From Sphingomonas sp. Root241 (GTDB taxonomy: Bacteria; Pseudomonadota; Alphaproteobacteria; Sphingomonadales; Sphingomonadaceae): DNA of 64,000 nucleotides. The DNA is taken from the NCBI RefSeq assembly GCF_001428865.1, contig NZ_LMIV01000003.1, positions 3,742-67,741 on the forward strand, written 5' to 3'. Made by a program: the position numbers and the translations under genes. The notes under the pieces were generated by a model. The model saw nothing but the letters and a program-made list of their open reading frames with translations, had not been told where the DNA came from and did not search any database. Within the stretch, counting starts at the first letter, position 1; every line of letters begins with the position of its first letter. Shown here piece after piece: positions 49,294 to 58,386 of this stretch.

Positions 49294-51489
49294 ATGCTGA
49301 AAACCGCCCTCACGCCGATGGCATTGCTCGCTTTTGTGGCGGCAATGCCGGCTGCGGCCCGTGACGTGCTGGTCCGCGACCAAGCCGGGTTCGTGGCCGC
49401 GGCGACCGCCCTCAAGCCCGGCGACACAATCGTGCTTGCGGACGGCGAGTGGCGTGACTTCGCGGTGAAGCTGGTCGGGGAGGGGACGGCGGCCAGTCCG
49501 ATCACGCTGACTGCACAGCATGCCGGCAAGGTGATCCTCACCGGGCGATCGAGCCTCGCGATGGCGGGCAGCCATCTGGTGGTCTCCAACCTTGTCTTTC
49601 GAAACGGCTTCGCTTCGGGCGATGAAGTCATCGCCACGCGCGTGGGCAAGCGCTGGGCGGAAAATCTGCGGCTGACCGGCATCGTGATCGACCGCTTCAG
49701 CAATCCCGATCGCCGCTTCGAGGATCATTGGGTCGCGCTCTACGGGCGTAACATCCGCGTCGATCACTCGCATTTCGAAGGCAAGGCCAATGCCGGCGCG
49801 ATGCTGGTGGTGGTGCGTGAGGGCAAAATGCCGCTCGATAACCGCGTCACGCTCGACCATAATTATTTCGGGCACCGTCCGGTGCTCGGCTCCAACGGCG
49901 GCGAGACGATCCGCATCGGGACGAGCACCGAATCGATGAGCGATTCCCACTCGATTGTCGAGGACAATGTCTTCGAGCGCTGCGACGGCGAAGTCGAGAT
50001 CGTCTCGGTCAAATCGGGCGGCAACATCATCCGCCGCAATGTCTTCCTCGCCTCGCAAGGTTCGGTGGTGCTGCGCCACGGCAACGGCAACCTGGTCGAG
50101 CGCAATGTCTTCCTCGGGCAGGGGCTGCCGCATACCGGCGGGGTGCGCGTGATCAACGAGCGCCAGACGGTGCGCGACAATTATATGGAAGGGCTGGGCG
50201 GGGTCGATTTCACCAGCGCGATCACGGTGATGAACGGCGTCCCCAATTCGCCGATCAACCGCTACCTTCCGGTCAAGGACGCAGTGATCGAGCGCAACAC
50301 GATCATCGATGCCGCGCGGATCACGCTCGGCGCGGGGGCAAGCGATGAACGCTCGCAGGCACCGCAGTCGACGCGCTTCGCAGGCAATCTGATCGTCAAT
50401 CGCGACGGCAAGAGCCCGTTCCGCACCGAAGCCAGCCTCGCCGGCATCGCCTTTGCCGGCAATGTCGCCTCGGCTGATCCGAAGGTGAAGGGCGTTGTCG
50501 TAGAGCGCCGCGAAGTGAAGCTCGAACGGGCGTCGAACGGCCTGCTCTATCCGGTCGGCGTCACGGCCGGCGCGCCACGCGACCTGCAGGCGATCGTGCG
50601 CGAGGCGACGGGCGTCGCCTGGTATCCCAAGCCCGCCGGAACCCGCGTCGCGTTCCGCAGCGGCGCGACCGTCGAGGTCGCGACCGCCCCGGCGCTGGCC
50701 GCGGCGGTCGCCAACGCGCGGGACGGCGACGTCATCCAGCTCCAGCCGGCCGAGTATCTGCTCGCCGAGCCGCTAGTGGTGAAGCGCACGCTCACCCTCC
50801 GCGGGCACTCGGCGATATTGCGTTTTTCGGCTCCGACCTTGTTCCAGCTCGAGGACGGCGCCCGGCTCCAGCTACGCAATCTGAAGCTGAGCGGCGCGGC
50901 GGCGCCCCGCCAGCCGGGCAACGCCGTGATCCGCGCCAGCGCGAAGCCGATGCTGGTCAACTACGCCGTCGATATCGAGGATTGCGCCTTTGCCGAGATG
51001 GCGGGTGCGCCGGAGTTCGACATCATCGCGACCACCCCCGCGACGCTCGCCGAGACCATCCGCATCGTCGATACCCGCATCGCCGATGTCTCGGGTGCGG
51101 TCCTCGCCGGCCGCTCCGAAACGGGCAAGCAGGGCTTCTACAATGCCGAGCGCGTGGTCTTCGAAGGCCTCAAAATGGCACGCGTAGCCACCATCGTCGG
51201 CCTGTTCCGCGGCGGCACCGACGAAAGCACCTATGGCCCGCAATTCACGATGAACGACAGCAGTATCGCCGATAGCGGCGCGGTGCTGCTCTCCGGCGTC
51301 CAGGAAGCGACGATCACCGGCAATCGCTTCGCCCGCAGCGGCGGCGTCCGCGTGACGCACAGCGTCGGCTCGCCGCATACCGAGATCGCTCATAACAGCT
51401 TCGCGGCAACGCCGGCGCCGGTGATCGAGGAACTCCATTACACCGGCCCGGCGCGGGCACTGCTCGCCGACAACCGGGTGTCGCAATGA
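49294..51489 (+). CDS. PL6 family alginate lyase, two-domain
   Basis: The 731-aa protein has a signal peptide (cut near AAARD, residue 22) and two right-handed parallel beta-helix domains (about 25-400 and 460-731). The catalytic Lys240 (EIVSVKSGG) and Arg261 (VLRHGNG) are 21 residues apart, the spacing known in chondroitinase B and the alginate lyase AlyGC, and the NGGETIRIG calcium-site motif precedes them. The two-domain form with PL17 nearby suggests an exo-acting or oligomer-preferring alginate lyase in the periplasm. It overlaps the PL17 gene in an ATGA. Confidence 0.9.
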   Translation: MLKTALTPMALLAFVAAMPAAARDVLVRDQAGFVAAATALKPGDTIVLADGEWRDFAVKLVGEGTAASPITLTAQHAGKVILTGRSSLAMAGSHLVVSNLVFRNGFASGDEVIATRVGKRWAENLRLTGIVIDRFSNPDRRFEDHWVALYGRNIRVDHSHFEGKANAGAMLVVVREGKMPLDNRVTLDHNYFGHRPVLGSNGGETIRIGTSTESMSDSHSIVEDNVFERCDGEVEIVSVKSGGNIIRRNVFLASQGSVVLRHGNGNLVERNVFLGQGLPHTGGVRVINERQTVRDNYMEGLGGVDFTSAITVMNGVPNSPINRYLPVKDAVIERNTIIDAARITLGAGASDERSQAPQSTRFAGNLIVNRDGKSPFRTEASLAGIAFAGNVASADPKVKGVVVERREVKLERASNGLLYPVGVTAGAPRDLQAIVREATGVAWYPKPAGTRVAFRSGATVEVATAPALAAAVANARDGDVIQLQPAEYLLAEPLVVKRTLTLRGHSAILRFSAPTLFQLEDGARLQLRNLKLSGAAAPRQPGNAVIRASAKPMLVNYAVDIEDCAFAEMAGAPEFDIIATTPATLAETIRIVDTRIADVSGAVLAGRSETGKQGFYNAERVVFEGLKMARVATIVGLFRGGTDESTYGPQFTMNDSSIADSGAVLLSGVQEATITGNRFARSGGVRVTHSVGSPHTEIAHNSFAATPAPVIEELHYTGPARALLADNRVSQ

Positions 51490-53675
51490 TCCGTCGCCTG
51501 CTGCTCCTTGCCGCAGTCTCAGCCCTGACGGTCGCAACGGTCGGGCACGCGCAAGAAGCGCGACCGGCTTTGTCGGATGGCGCCGCCTTCGCCGCAATGG
51601 CGCGCGAAGGCGGCCGCTATCCGCTGTTCGCCGCCGAAGTGGCGCGGATGCGCGAGACGGTCGATGCGGCGATGAAGGACGGGATCCATGTGCCGGTGCC
51701 GAAGGATCCCGGCGGCGGCTACACGCACGAGCAGCACAAACGGAACTACATGGCGCTGTACGGCGCCGGTTTGCTCTACCGGATCACCGGCGAGCGCGCC
51801 TACGCCGATTATGCCCGCCGCCTGCTGCTCGCTTATGCCAAGCTCTATCCGACGCTCGGCGATCATCCGGCCAAGGCGAACGAGTCGGTCGGCCGGCTGT
51901 TCTGGCAGAGCCTCAACGACAGCGTCTGGCTGGTCTATTCGGTGCAGGGCTATGACGCGATCCGCGATACGCTGAGCGCGGCGGACCGCAAGACGATCGA
52001 CGACGATGTCTTCCGGCGCGCCGCGGCGTTCCTGTCGACTGGCAGCCCGGAGATGTTCGATCGCATCCACAACCATGCCACCTGGGCGTGCGCGGGCGTC
52101 GGCATGACCGGCTATTTGCTGCGCGATCCGAAGCTGGTCGACATGGCGCTCAAGGGCCGCGACGGCACCGGCAAATCGGGGTTCCTGCGGCAGGTCGACG
52201 AACTCTTCTCGCCCGACGGCTATTATACCGAGGGACCCTATTACCAGCGCTACGCCCTGCTGCCCTTCGTGCTGCTCGCCCAGGCGATCGACGCGAACGA
52301 TCCTGCTGAGGGCATCTTCCGTCGCCGCGACGGGGTGCTGCTCAAGGCGATCCGCACGTCGATCCAGCTGACATATGGCGGCTTTTTCTTCCCGCTCAAC
52401 GACGCGATGCCCGACAAGAGCCTCAACACCGACGAGCTCTACCAGGCGGTCGCGATCGGCTATGCGGCCACGAAGGACCCGAGCTTCCTGTCGATCGCCG
52501 AAGGGCAGGGGCGCACGACGCTCACCCCCGGCGGCCTCGCCGTCGCGCGCGATCTTGCGGCCCGGAAGGCCCATCCGTTTCCCTTCGCCTCGGCATTGTT
52601 TCGCGATGGGCCGAATGGCGAGCAGGGCGCGATTGCCGTGATGCGCTCGGGGCCCGAGCCCGACGCGTCGGTGCTCGTCGCCAAGAACAGCGGGATGGGC
52701 ATGGGCCATGGCCATTTCGACAAGCTCAACTGGATCTTCTACGACGCCGGCGAGCCGGTGATCACCGATTACGGCTCGGCCCGCTTCCTCAACGTCGAGG
52801 CCAAGGACGGCGGCCGCTACCTTCCCGAGAATGAGAGCTGGGCCAAGCAGACCGTCGCGCACAACACACTGGTGGCGAACGAGACCAGCCATTTCGCCGG
52901 CAAATGGCGCGACGGGCAGAAGCTCGCGCCGAAGCAGCTCTATTTCGCGAGCGATGCCAAGGCGCAGGTCAGCACCGCGGAAATGGACGGCGCGTATCCC
53001 GGCGTCCGCTTCCGCCGCACTTTGGTCGCGTTGCCGACGGGCAAAGCAAGCCCGCTGGTGCTCGACCTGCTCCGCGCCACCGGCGACAAGCCCGCGACCT
53101 GGGATCTGCCCCTTCATTATCGCGGCCAGATCACCGAGATCGGCTTCCCGCACCGCTCGAACACCGCGGAACGGCCGGTGCTCGGCAAGGCGAACGGCTA
53201 TCAGCACATCTGGGTCGACGCGACCGGCACGCCTGACGGCGACGCGGCCAGCCTCACCTGGATGCTCGGCAAGCGCTTCTACACCTGGCACATGCTGCCG
53301 CCCAAAGGCGCGCAGCTGATCCTCGGTGAAAGCGGCGCCAATGATCCGCGCTTCAATCTGCGCCGCGAGCCGCTGCTGATCGCGCGCGCCACAGGCGCAG
53401 CGGACGCCATTTTCGTCGGCCTGCTCGAGCCACACGGCGCCTATGATCCCTCGGCGGAGACCGTGGTCGGCAGCCGCAGCGCCGTCGCGAAGCTGGTCCA
53501 CGCGCGCAATGGCGAGGCCGATCTGGTCCGCATCGATTTCACCGGCGGACGCAGCATCGTGCTGGCGATCGCCGACAGCGTGGATACCGCCGCGAAGCAC
53601 CGCGCCACGATCGACGGGCGTACCATCGATTGGACCGGCCATTTCGCGCGGTTCGATCAGGGAGCGGCGCGATGA
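51486..53675 (+). CDS. PL17 oligoalginate lyase (heparinase II/III-like)
   Basis: The 729-aa protein has a signal peptide (cut near GHAQ, residue 23), an (alpha/alpha) toroid (about 30-360) and a C-terminal beta-sandwich (about 380-720). PL17 catalytic features are Asn196-His197 (IHNHATW), the Tyr cluster YYTEGPYYQRY (246-256) and the zinc-region MGHGHFDKLN (about 405-413). Enzymes of this family (Alg17C-like) remove the unsaturated monouronate DEH from chain ends. It is joined to its neighbours by ATGA overlaps on both sides. Confidence 0.93.
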   Translation: MIRRLLLLAAVSALTVATVGHAQEARPALSDGAAFAAMAREGGRYPLFAAEVARMRETVDAAMKDGIHVPVPKDPGGGYTHEQHKRNYMALYGAGLLYRITGERAYADYARRLLLAYAKLYPTLGDHPAKANESVGRLFWQSLNDSVWLVYSVQGYDAIRDTLSAADRKTIDDDVFRRAAAFLSTGSPEMFDRIHNHATWACAGVGMTGYLLRDPKLVDMALKGRDGTGKSGFLRQVDELFSPDGYYTEGPYYQRYALLPFVLLAQAIDANDPAEGIFRRRDGVLLKAIRTSIQLTYGGFFFPLNDAMPDKSLNTDELYQAVAIGYAATKDPSFLSIAEGQGRTTLTPGGLAVARDLAARKAHPFPFASALFRDGPNGEQGAIAVMRSGPEPDASVLVAKNSGMGMGHGHFDKLNWIFYDAGEPVITDYGSARFLNVEAKDGGRYLPENESWAKQTVAHNTLVANETSHFAGKWRDGQKLAPKQLYFASDAKAQVSTAEMDGAYPGVRFRRTLVALPTGKASPLVLDLLRATGDKPATWDLPLHYRGQITEIGFPHRSNTAERPVLGKANGYQHIWVDATGTPDGDAASLTWMLGKRFYTWHMLPPKGAQLILGESGANDPRFNLRREPLLIARATGAADAIFVGLLEPHGAYDPSAETVVGSRSAVAKLVHARNGEADLVRIDFTGGRSIVLAIADSVDTAAKHRATIDGRTIDWTGHFARFDQGAAR

Positions 53676-54949
53676 AGAACGGCCTGCGCTGGTGGATCAT
53701 CGGGCTGGTTGGGGTGGCTACGGTGATCAATTATATCGACCGGAACGCCCTCGCGGTGATGTGGCCGGCGATCGCGAAGGACATCGGCGCGGACAAGGCG
53801 GATTACGCATTGCTCGTGACGATCTTCATGATCGCCTATGCCGCGGGGCAGAGCCTGTTCGGGCGATTGTTCGACGTGATCGGCACGCGCCTGGGGTTCA
53901 CCGTCTCGATCCTCGTCTGGTCGGTTTCGATCGCGCTCCATTCGGCCGCGCGCGGGATCGGCAGTTTCGGCATCCTCCGCGCCACCCTCGGGGTCAGCGA
54001 GGCGGGCAACTGGCCCGGCGCGGTCAAGGTCAATGCCTTGTGGTTCCCTTCATCCGAGCGCGCGCTTGCACAGGGCATCTTCAATTCGGGCGCGGCGATC
54101 GGCGCGATCATCGCGGCGCCATTGGTCGCCCTGCTGTTCGGCCAGTTCGGCTGGCGGGCTACGTTCGTGGTGGTCGGCCTGCTCGGCATGCTCTGGCTGC
54201 TGCCCTGGTTCTGGCTCTATCGCGGCGACCCCGGCGCGCATCCCTGGCTGAGCGAGGCCGAACGCGCGCATATCGCCGGCGACGGCCAGCGCCACGCCGA
54301 CGCCGGTCCAGCGCCGCGGCTCGGCGAGCTGCTCCGCCACAAGCAGAGCTGGTCGATCATCGTCGCCCGCTTCTTCCTCGATCCGGTGTGGTGGCTGTTC
54401 GTCTCCTGGCTGCCGATCTACCTCGCCGAGACCTTCGGGTTCGACGTCCAGAAGATCGGGCTGTTCGCCTGGGTGCCGTTCGTCGGCGCGATGTTCGGCA
54501 GCCTGTTCGGCGGCTGGCTGGCGGGCCGGCTGATCCGGTCGGGCTGGAGCGTGCTCAAGGCGCGCAAGGCAGTGATCACGCTGGGCGGAGCGATCATGCT
54601 GCCTGCGCTATTGCTAACCATTCGCGCCGCGGACCCACTCTACGCGGTGCTGCTGATCGCCGCAGTGCTGTTCGGCTTCCAGGTCGCGATCAACAACATC
54701 CAGACGCTGCCGAGCGATTTCTTCGGCAGCGGCGGCGCGGGCTCGCTCGCCGGCTTCAGCGGCACCGCGGCAGTCGCGGGTACGCTGATCACCACCTGGC
54801 TCGTGCCGGTCATGACGCGGCACGGCTACGCATCGATCTTTGCGCTGGCGGCGGCGATCGTGCCGCTTTCGGTGCTCGCAATATGGTTGCTCGGAGGGAG
54901 GACCGCGCCGGTTCCGCTCGCCGGGCGGGTAAAAGGGATGGAAGAATGA
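53672..54949 (+). CDS. MFS transporter, hexuronate (ACS) family
   Basis: The 425-aa inner-membrane protein has twelve hydrophobic helices and the ExuT/ACS-type start INYIDRNALAVMWPAI (about 19-34) with GWLAGRLIRSGWS in the second half. In this operon it should carry DEH or other uronates from the periplasm to the cytoplasm. It starts in an ATGA overlap with PL17 and ends in one with the SDR. Confidence 0.9.
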   Translation: MKNGLRWWIIGLVGVATVINYIDRNALAVMWPAIAKDIGADKADYALLVTIFMIAYAAGQSLFGRLFDVIGTRLGFTVSILVWSVSIALHSAARGIGSFGILRATLGVSEAGNWPGAVKVNALWFPSSERALAQGIFNSGAAIGAIIAAPLVALLFGQFGWRATFVVVGLLGMLWLLPWFWLYRGDPGAHPWLSEAERAHIAGDGQRHADAGPAPRLGELLRHKQSWSIIVARFFLDPVWWLFVSWLPIYLAETFGFDVQKIGLFAWVPFVGAMFGSLFGGWLAGRLIRSGWSVLKARKAVITLGGAIMLPALLLTIRAADPLYAVLLIAAVLFGFQVAINNIQTLPSDFFGSGGAGSLAGFSGTAAVAGTLITTWLVPVMTRHGYASIFALAAAIVPLSVLAIWLLGGRTAPVPLAGRVKGMEE

Positions 54950-55698
54950 AGTTCAAGGACAAGGTCGCATTGGTCACCGGCGGCGGTCGCGATATCGGGC
55001 GTGCGGTCTCGCTGCGGCTCGCCGCGGAGGGGGCCAAAGTCGCGATCAACTATTGCAATGACCGCGCTTCCGCCGAAGCGACGGCGCGCGAGATCGAAGC
55101 CGCGGGCGGCACCGCCGCGGTGTTCCAGGCGGATGTGAGCAAGGCGGATCAGGTCGCGACGCTCGTCGCCGGCGTGCAGGCGAAATTCGGCGATCGCATC
55201 CATGTGCTGGTCAACCTCGCCGGCGGCATGGTCGCGCGCCGCAAGCTCGAGGAGATGGACGAGGCCTTCTACGACCAGGTCATGGACCTCAACCTCAAAT
55301 CGGTGTTCCTCGTCACGCGCGCAGTGAAGCCGCTGATGGGAGGGGGCGGCGCGATCGTGAACGTCTCTTCGCTCGCCGGGCGCGACGGCGGCGGCCCCGG
55401 CGCGTCGCTCTATGCGACTTCGAAGGGCGCGCTGATGACACTGACCCGCGCCTGGGCGAAGGAGTTCGGGCCCGAGGGCATCCGCGTCAACGCAGTGTGC
55501 CCGGGGCTGATCGGTACCAGTTTCCACGACATCTTCTCGAAGCCCGAGGGCCGCGCCGCGGTGGCGGCAAACACGCCGCTGCGCCGCGAGGGGCATCCGG
55601 ATGAGGTAGCGGACGCGATCGCCTATCTGGCATCGGACGAGGCGCGCTTCCTGACGGGCGTGAACCTCGACGTGAATGGCGGGCTCGGTTTCTCATGA
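54946..55698 (+). CDS. SDR oxidoreductase, probable DEH reductase
   Basis: The 250-aa classical SDR has the cofactor motif TGGGRDIG (11-18), NLAGG in place of NNAG, Ser143-area NVSSLAG, and the catalytic Tyr156-x3-Lys160 (YATSK). DEH made by PL17 is reduced to 2-keto-3-deoxygluconate by an SDR in Sphingomonas sp. A1, and this gene sits where that enzyme is expected. Cofactor preference (NADH or NADPH) cannot be read safely. The gene has ATGA overlaps at both ends. Confidence 0.87.
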   Translation: MKFKDKVALVTGGGRDIGRAVSLRLAAEGAKVAINYCNDRASAEATAREIEAAGGTAAVFQADVSKADQVATLVAGVQAKFGDRIHVLVNLAGGMVARRKLEEMDEAFYDQVMDLNLKSVFLVTRAVKPLMGGGGAIVNVSSLAGRDGGGPGASLYATSKGALMTLTRAWAKEFGPEGIRVNAVCPGLIGTSFHDIFSKPEGRAAVAANTPLRREGHPDEVADAIAYLASDEARFLTGVNLDVNGGLGFS

Positions 55699-56537
55699 TC
55701 CGCGGGCTGCTCGGCCTCGCCTGCGCATTCGCCTTGCCCGCGAATGCGCAGGAGCGCGCACGCACCGATGCGCCGCCGCTCCAGCCCTACAAGATCATCC
55801 TGATCGGCGATTCGACGATGGCGCCGCACAGCGGCTGGGGCTCGGCTTTTTGCGGCGGCCACGTGAAGTCGTCGGTCGCATGCCTCAATCTCGGGCGCGG
55901 CGGCCGCAGCACGCGCAGCTATCGGGCGGAGGGATCCTGGGACATCGCGCTCGCCGAGGCGGCGATCCCGGGCTATCGGGCGCGCTACGTCCTGATCCAG
56001 TTCGCGCACAACGATCAGTCGAGCAAGCCCGAGCGCTGGACCGACGAGAAGACCGAATTCCCGGCCAATCTCCGCCGCTTCGTTGCCGAGGTGCGCGCGG
56101 CGGGCGCCGTGCCGGTGCTGCTCACGCCGCTGACCCGGCGGATGTTCAAGGACGGCAAGCTCGACAACAATCTCGCCTCATGGTCGGACGAAGTGCGCAA
56201 GGTTGCCGCGGAGATGAAGGTGCCGCTGGTCGACCTCAATGCGCGCAGCGCGGCGGCGGTGAGCAGGCTGGGTGCGGTGGAGGCGACGAAGCTGGCGCAG
56301 GAGCCGCCTGATCCGCAGGAACTGGCGGCTGCCCGGTCGGGCACCACCTTGCCGCCCAAGCCGGCGCCGCAGGGCGATCCGCCGCCTCCGGCCGGTACGC
56401 AGGGCGCGCGCGCCACGGTCGTCCGCAAATTCGACTATACGCATGTGGGAGAGGCGGGGGCGGATCTCTTCGCGCGGCTGGTTGCGCAGGATCTCGCCGT
56501 CGCCGTGCCGGAACTGAGCGGACAGCTTCTTCCCTGA
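55695..56537 (+). CDS. SGNH esterase, rhamnogalacturonan-acetylesterase-like
   Basis: The 280-aa protein has a signal peptide (cut near ANAQ, residue 19) and the four SGNH blocks: GDST (Ser40), NLGRGGRST (Gly/Asn), FAHND (Asn), and DYTHVGEAG with Asp247 and His250. This is the CE12 rhamnogalacturonan acetylesterase type. A Pro/Ala-rich insert (about 200-240, PKPAPQGDPPPPAG) just before the Asp-His block is unusual. As the last gene of an alginate operon it may deacetylate O-acetylated (bacterial) alginate or its oligomers; a pectin role is less likely since no pectin gene is near. Confidence 0.85.
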   Translation: MIRGLLGLACAFALPANAQERARTDAPPLQPYKIILIGDSTMAPHSGWGSAFCGGHVKSSVACLNLGRGGRSTRSYRAEGSWDIALAEAAIPGYRARYVLIQFAHNDQSSKPERWTDEKTEFPANLRRFVAEVRAAGAVPVLLTPLTRRMFKDGKLDNNLASWSDEVRKVAAEMKVPLVDLNARSAAAVSRLGAVEATKLAQEPPDPQELAAARSGTTLPPKPAPQGDPPPPAGTQGARATVVRKFDYTHVGEAGADLFARLVAQDLAVAVPELSGQLLP

Positions 56538-56608
56538 AGCTGCCGGGTTGTGGGTAGAGAACCCATTTAAGCTGTCAATTTTGACTAGGCTGTATCGACA
56601 TTCAACTC

Positions 56609-56752
56609 TTTCCCCCTCCCTGTGAGGGAGGGGTTAGGGGTGGGTAAGGAAAGCCGGGCTCGATGCCCGGCCTTTCCTTCTTCTCGAGCCGCTCGATGGG
56701 CTCGCTGACGCTCGCACCCACCCCCTGCCCCTCCCTTGCAGGGAGGGGAGTT
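56609..56752. repeat. Inverted repeat, family D
   Basis: Outer parts CTCCCTGTGAGGGAGGGG...GGGTGGGT (56616-56645) and ACCCACCCCCTGCCCCTCCC...GGGAGGGG (about 56716-56749) are inverted copies, with an inner hairpin GCCGGGCTCGATGCCCGGC. It lies between the convergent SGNH and SulP genes. Together with 56797-56824 it fills most of the 319-bp gap 56538-56856; nothing else is visible there. Confidence 0.75.
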
Positions 56753-56796
56753 GCGCGGCTGAATGTCGATCCGTCCTGGCAGGCTACTCCCCATTT

Positions 56797-56824
56797 CGTC
56801 ATCCCCGCTTTCGCGGGGATGACG
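56797..56824. repeat. Solo REP hairpin, family A
   Basis: CGTCATCCCCGC-TTTC-GCGGGGATGACG is a perfect 12-bp stem and is the core of the longer elements at 7936-8046 and 63119-63225. It may serve as terminator for the convergent genes. Confidence 0.85.
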
Positions 56825-56856
56825 CGGTTTGGATATGAGGCCTCAATCTGTCGCGA

Positions 56857-58386
56857 TCAGGCGAATTCGGCCATCCTGCCGCTGCCGCCGAACACTTCCA
56901 CCTTGCCGCCGCTGGCGCGGCGCCGCTGGAGCCAGTCCTTGAGCAGCTCGGCGCAGGTGTGATCGATCGCCGAACAGCGCGAGAAGTCGATCCGGACCGG
57001 CGCCTGGCGCGGCAGGCGATCGAGCCGTTCGGACAGCTTGGGCAGCGCGAGGAACGTCGCCGCGCCGTCCAGCGCCAGCGTATGGCCTTCCGCTTCCTCG
57101 CTCTGCTCCACCCGCAGACGCAGACGCCGGAAGTGCGGCAGCAGCTCGATCATCGACAGCGCGATACCGACCAGCACGCCGGTCAGCAGGTCCTCGACCA
57201 CCACCAGCGTGAGCGTCACTGCCCAGATCATCGCCGGCAGCACGCCATAGTCGCGCAGCAGATGCTTGGCATGGCTGAAATTCACCAGCCGCGCGCCGGT
57301 GACGACCAGCACCGCGCCGAGCGCGGCCATCGGGATCTCGCGCAGCAGCCAGGGCAGCAATGCGACGAAGCCGAGGATCCACACGCCGTGGAGCATGGTC
57401 GAGAGCCGCGTCGTGGCGCCGGCCTGGACGTTGGCCGAGCTGCGGACGATCACGCCGGTCATCGGCAGCGCGCCGGCGGCACCGCACAGCAGATTGCCCA
57501 CGCCCTGCGCGCGGAGCTCCTTGTTATAGTTGGTGCGGACACCGTCGTGCATGCGGTCCACCGCCGCCGCGGAGAGCAGGGTCTCGGCGCTGGCGATGAA
57601 GGCGATGGCGAAGGCCGCACCGATCACCGAGGGGCTGAGCAGGATCGCGAAAGTACCAGCATCGGGCAATGCGATCGCCGCGGCGATATTCTCCGGCACC
57701 ACCACGCGCGTGACGTCGAGGCCGAGTCCGAAGGCAAGCAGGGTGCTCGCCATCACGCCCATCAGCGCGCCGGGGACGAGCTTGAGCGCCGCCGGCCGCC
57801 ATTTCTCCCAGCCGAGCATGACGCCGATCGTCACCAGCGCAAGCGCGAGCGCGATTTCCGCCGCCGCCATGTTGGGCGACAGGCCGAGCAGGCGCCCGGG
57901 CATCGCCGCGAGATTCTCGAGCCCGCTGGGCAGCGGCTTCGAATCGAACAATACGTGGAACTGGCCGATCACGATCAGCACGCCGATGCCGGCGAGCATG
58001 CCGTGGACGACGGCGGGCGAGATCGCGCGGAACCAGCCGCCGAGGCGGAACACGCCGGCGACGACCTGGATCAGTCCAGCGAGCATCAGGATCGGGCCGA
58101 GCGCCGAGAGACCCTGGTCGCGGACCAGCTCGAACACGATAACGGCGAGGCCGGCGGCCGGGCCGCTGACCTGCAACGGCGAACCTGCCAGCGCACCGAC
58201 GACGATGCCGCCGATGATGCCGGTGATCAGGCCCTTTTCGGGCGAGACGCCCGATGCGACGGCGATGCCCATGCAGAGCGGCATCGCGACGAGGAAGACG
58301 ACGATCGAGGCGGTTAGGTCCCGAACGTTCCAGCGGGCCTTGGCTTCCGGCTCGGCGCTCGCCGCGTTGGCGAAAGCGGTACTCAT
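56857..58386 (-). CDS. SulP family anion transporter with STAS domain
   Basis: The 509-aa protein has a SulP membrane domain (about 20-400; MPLCMGIAVASGVSPEKGLITGI-type start with key GVSPEKG, and SGPAAGLAV) and a C-terminal STAS domain (about 420-505, VRIDFSRCSAIDHTCAELL). SulP proteins move sulfate, bicarbonate or other anions. The start overlaps the carbonic anhydrase stop by 4 bp and GGAGGCGGCGGA lies inside that gene, so translation is coupled. The pairing argues for bicarbonate as substrate, but sulfate cannot be excluded. Confidence 0.92.
   Translation of the reverse strand: MSTAFANAASAEPEAKARWNVRDLTASIVVFLVAMPLCMGIAVASGVSPEKGLITGIIGGIVVGALAGSPLQVSGPAAGLAVIVFELVRDQGLSALGPILMLAGLIQVVAGVFRLGGWFRAISPAVVHGMLAGIGVLIVIGQFHVLFDSKPLPSGLENLAAMPGRLLGLSPNMAAAEIALALALVTIGVMLGWEKWRPAALKLVPGALMGVMASTLLAFGLGLDVTRVVVPENIAAAIALPDAGTFAILLSPSVIGAAFAIAFIASAETLLSAAAVDRMHDGVRTNYNKELRAQGVGNLLCGAAGALPMTGVIVRSSANVQAGATTRLSTMLHGVWILGFVALLPWLLREIPMAALGAVLVVTGARLVNFSHAKHLLRDYGVLPAMIWAVTLTLVVVEDLLTGVLVGIALSMIELLPHFRRLRLRVEQSEEAEGHTLALDGAATFLALPKLSERLDRLPRQAPVRIDFSRCSAIDHTCAELLKDWLQRRRASGGKVEVFGGSGRMAEFA

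Noticed and set aside
51519..53642. A 707-residue open frame antisense to the PL17 lyase
   Set aside because: It has low-complexity His/Arg/Gly composition and no motif; the sense strand encodes a clear PL17 enzyme with overlapping operon neighbours.
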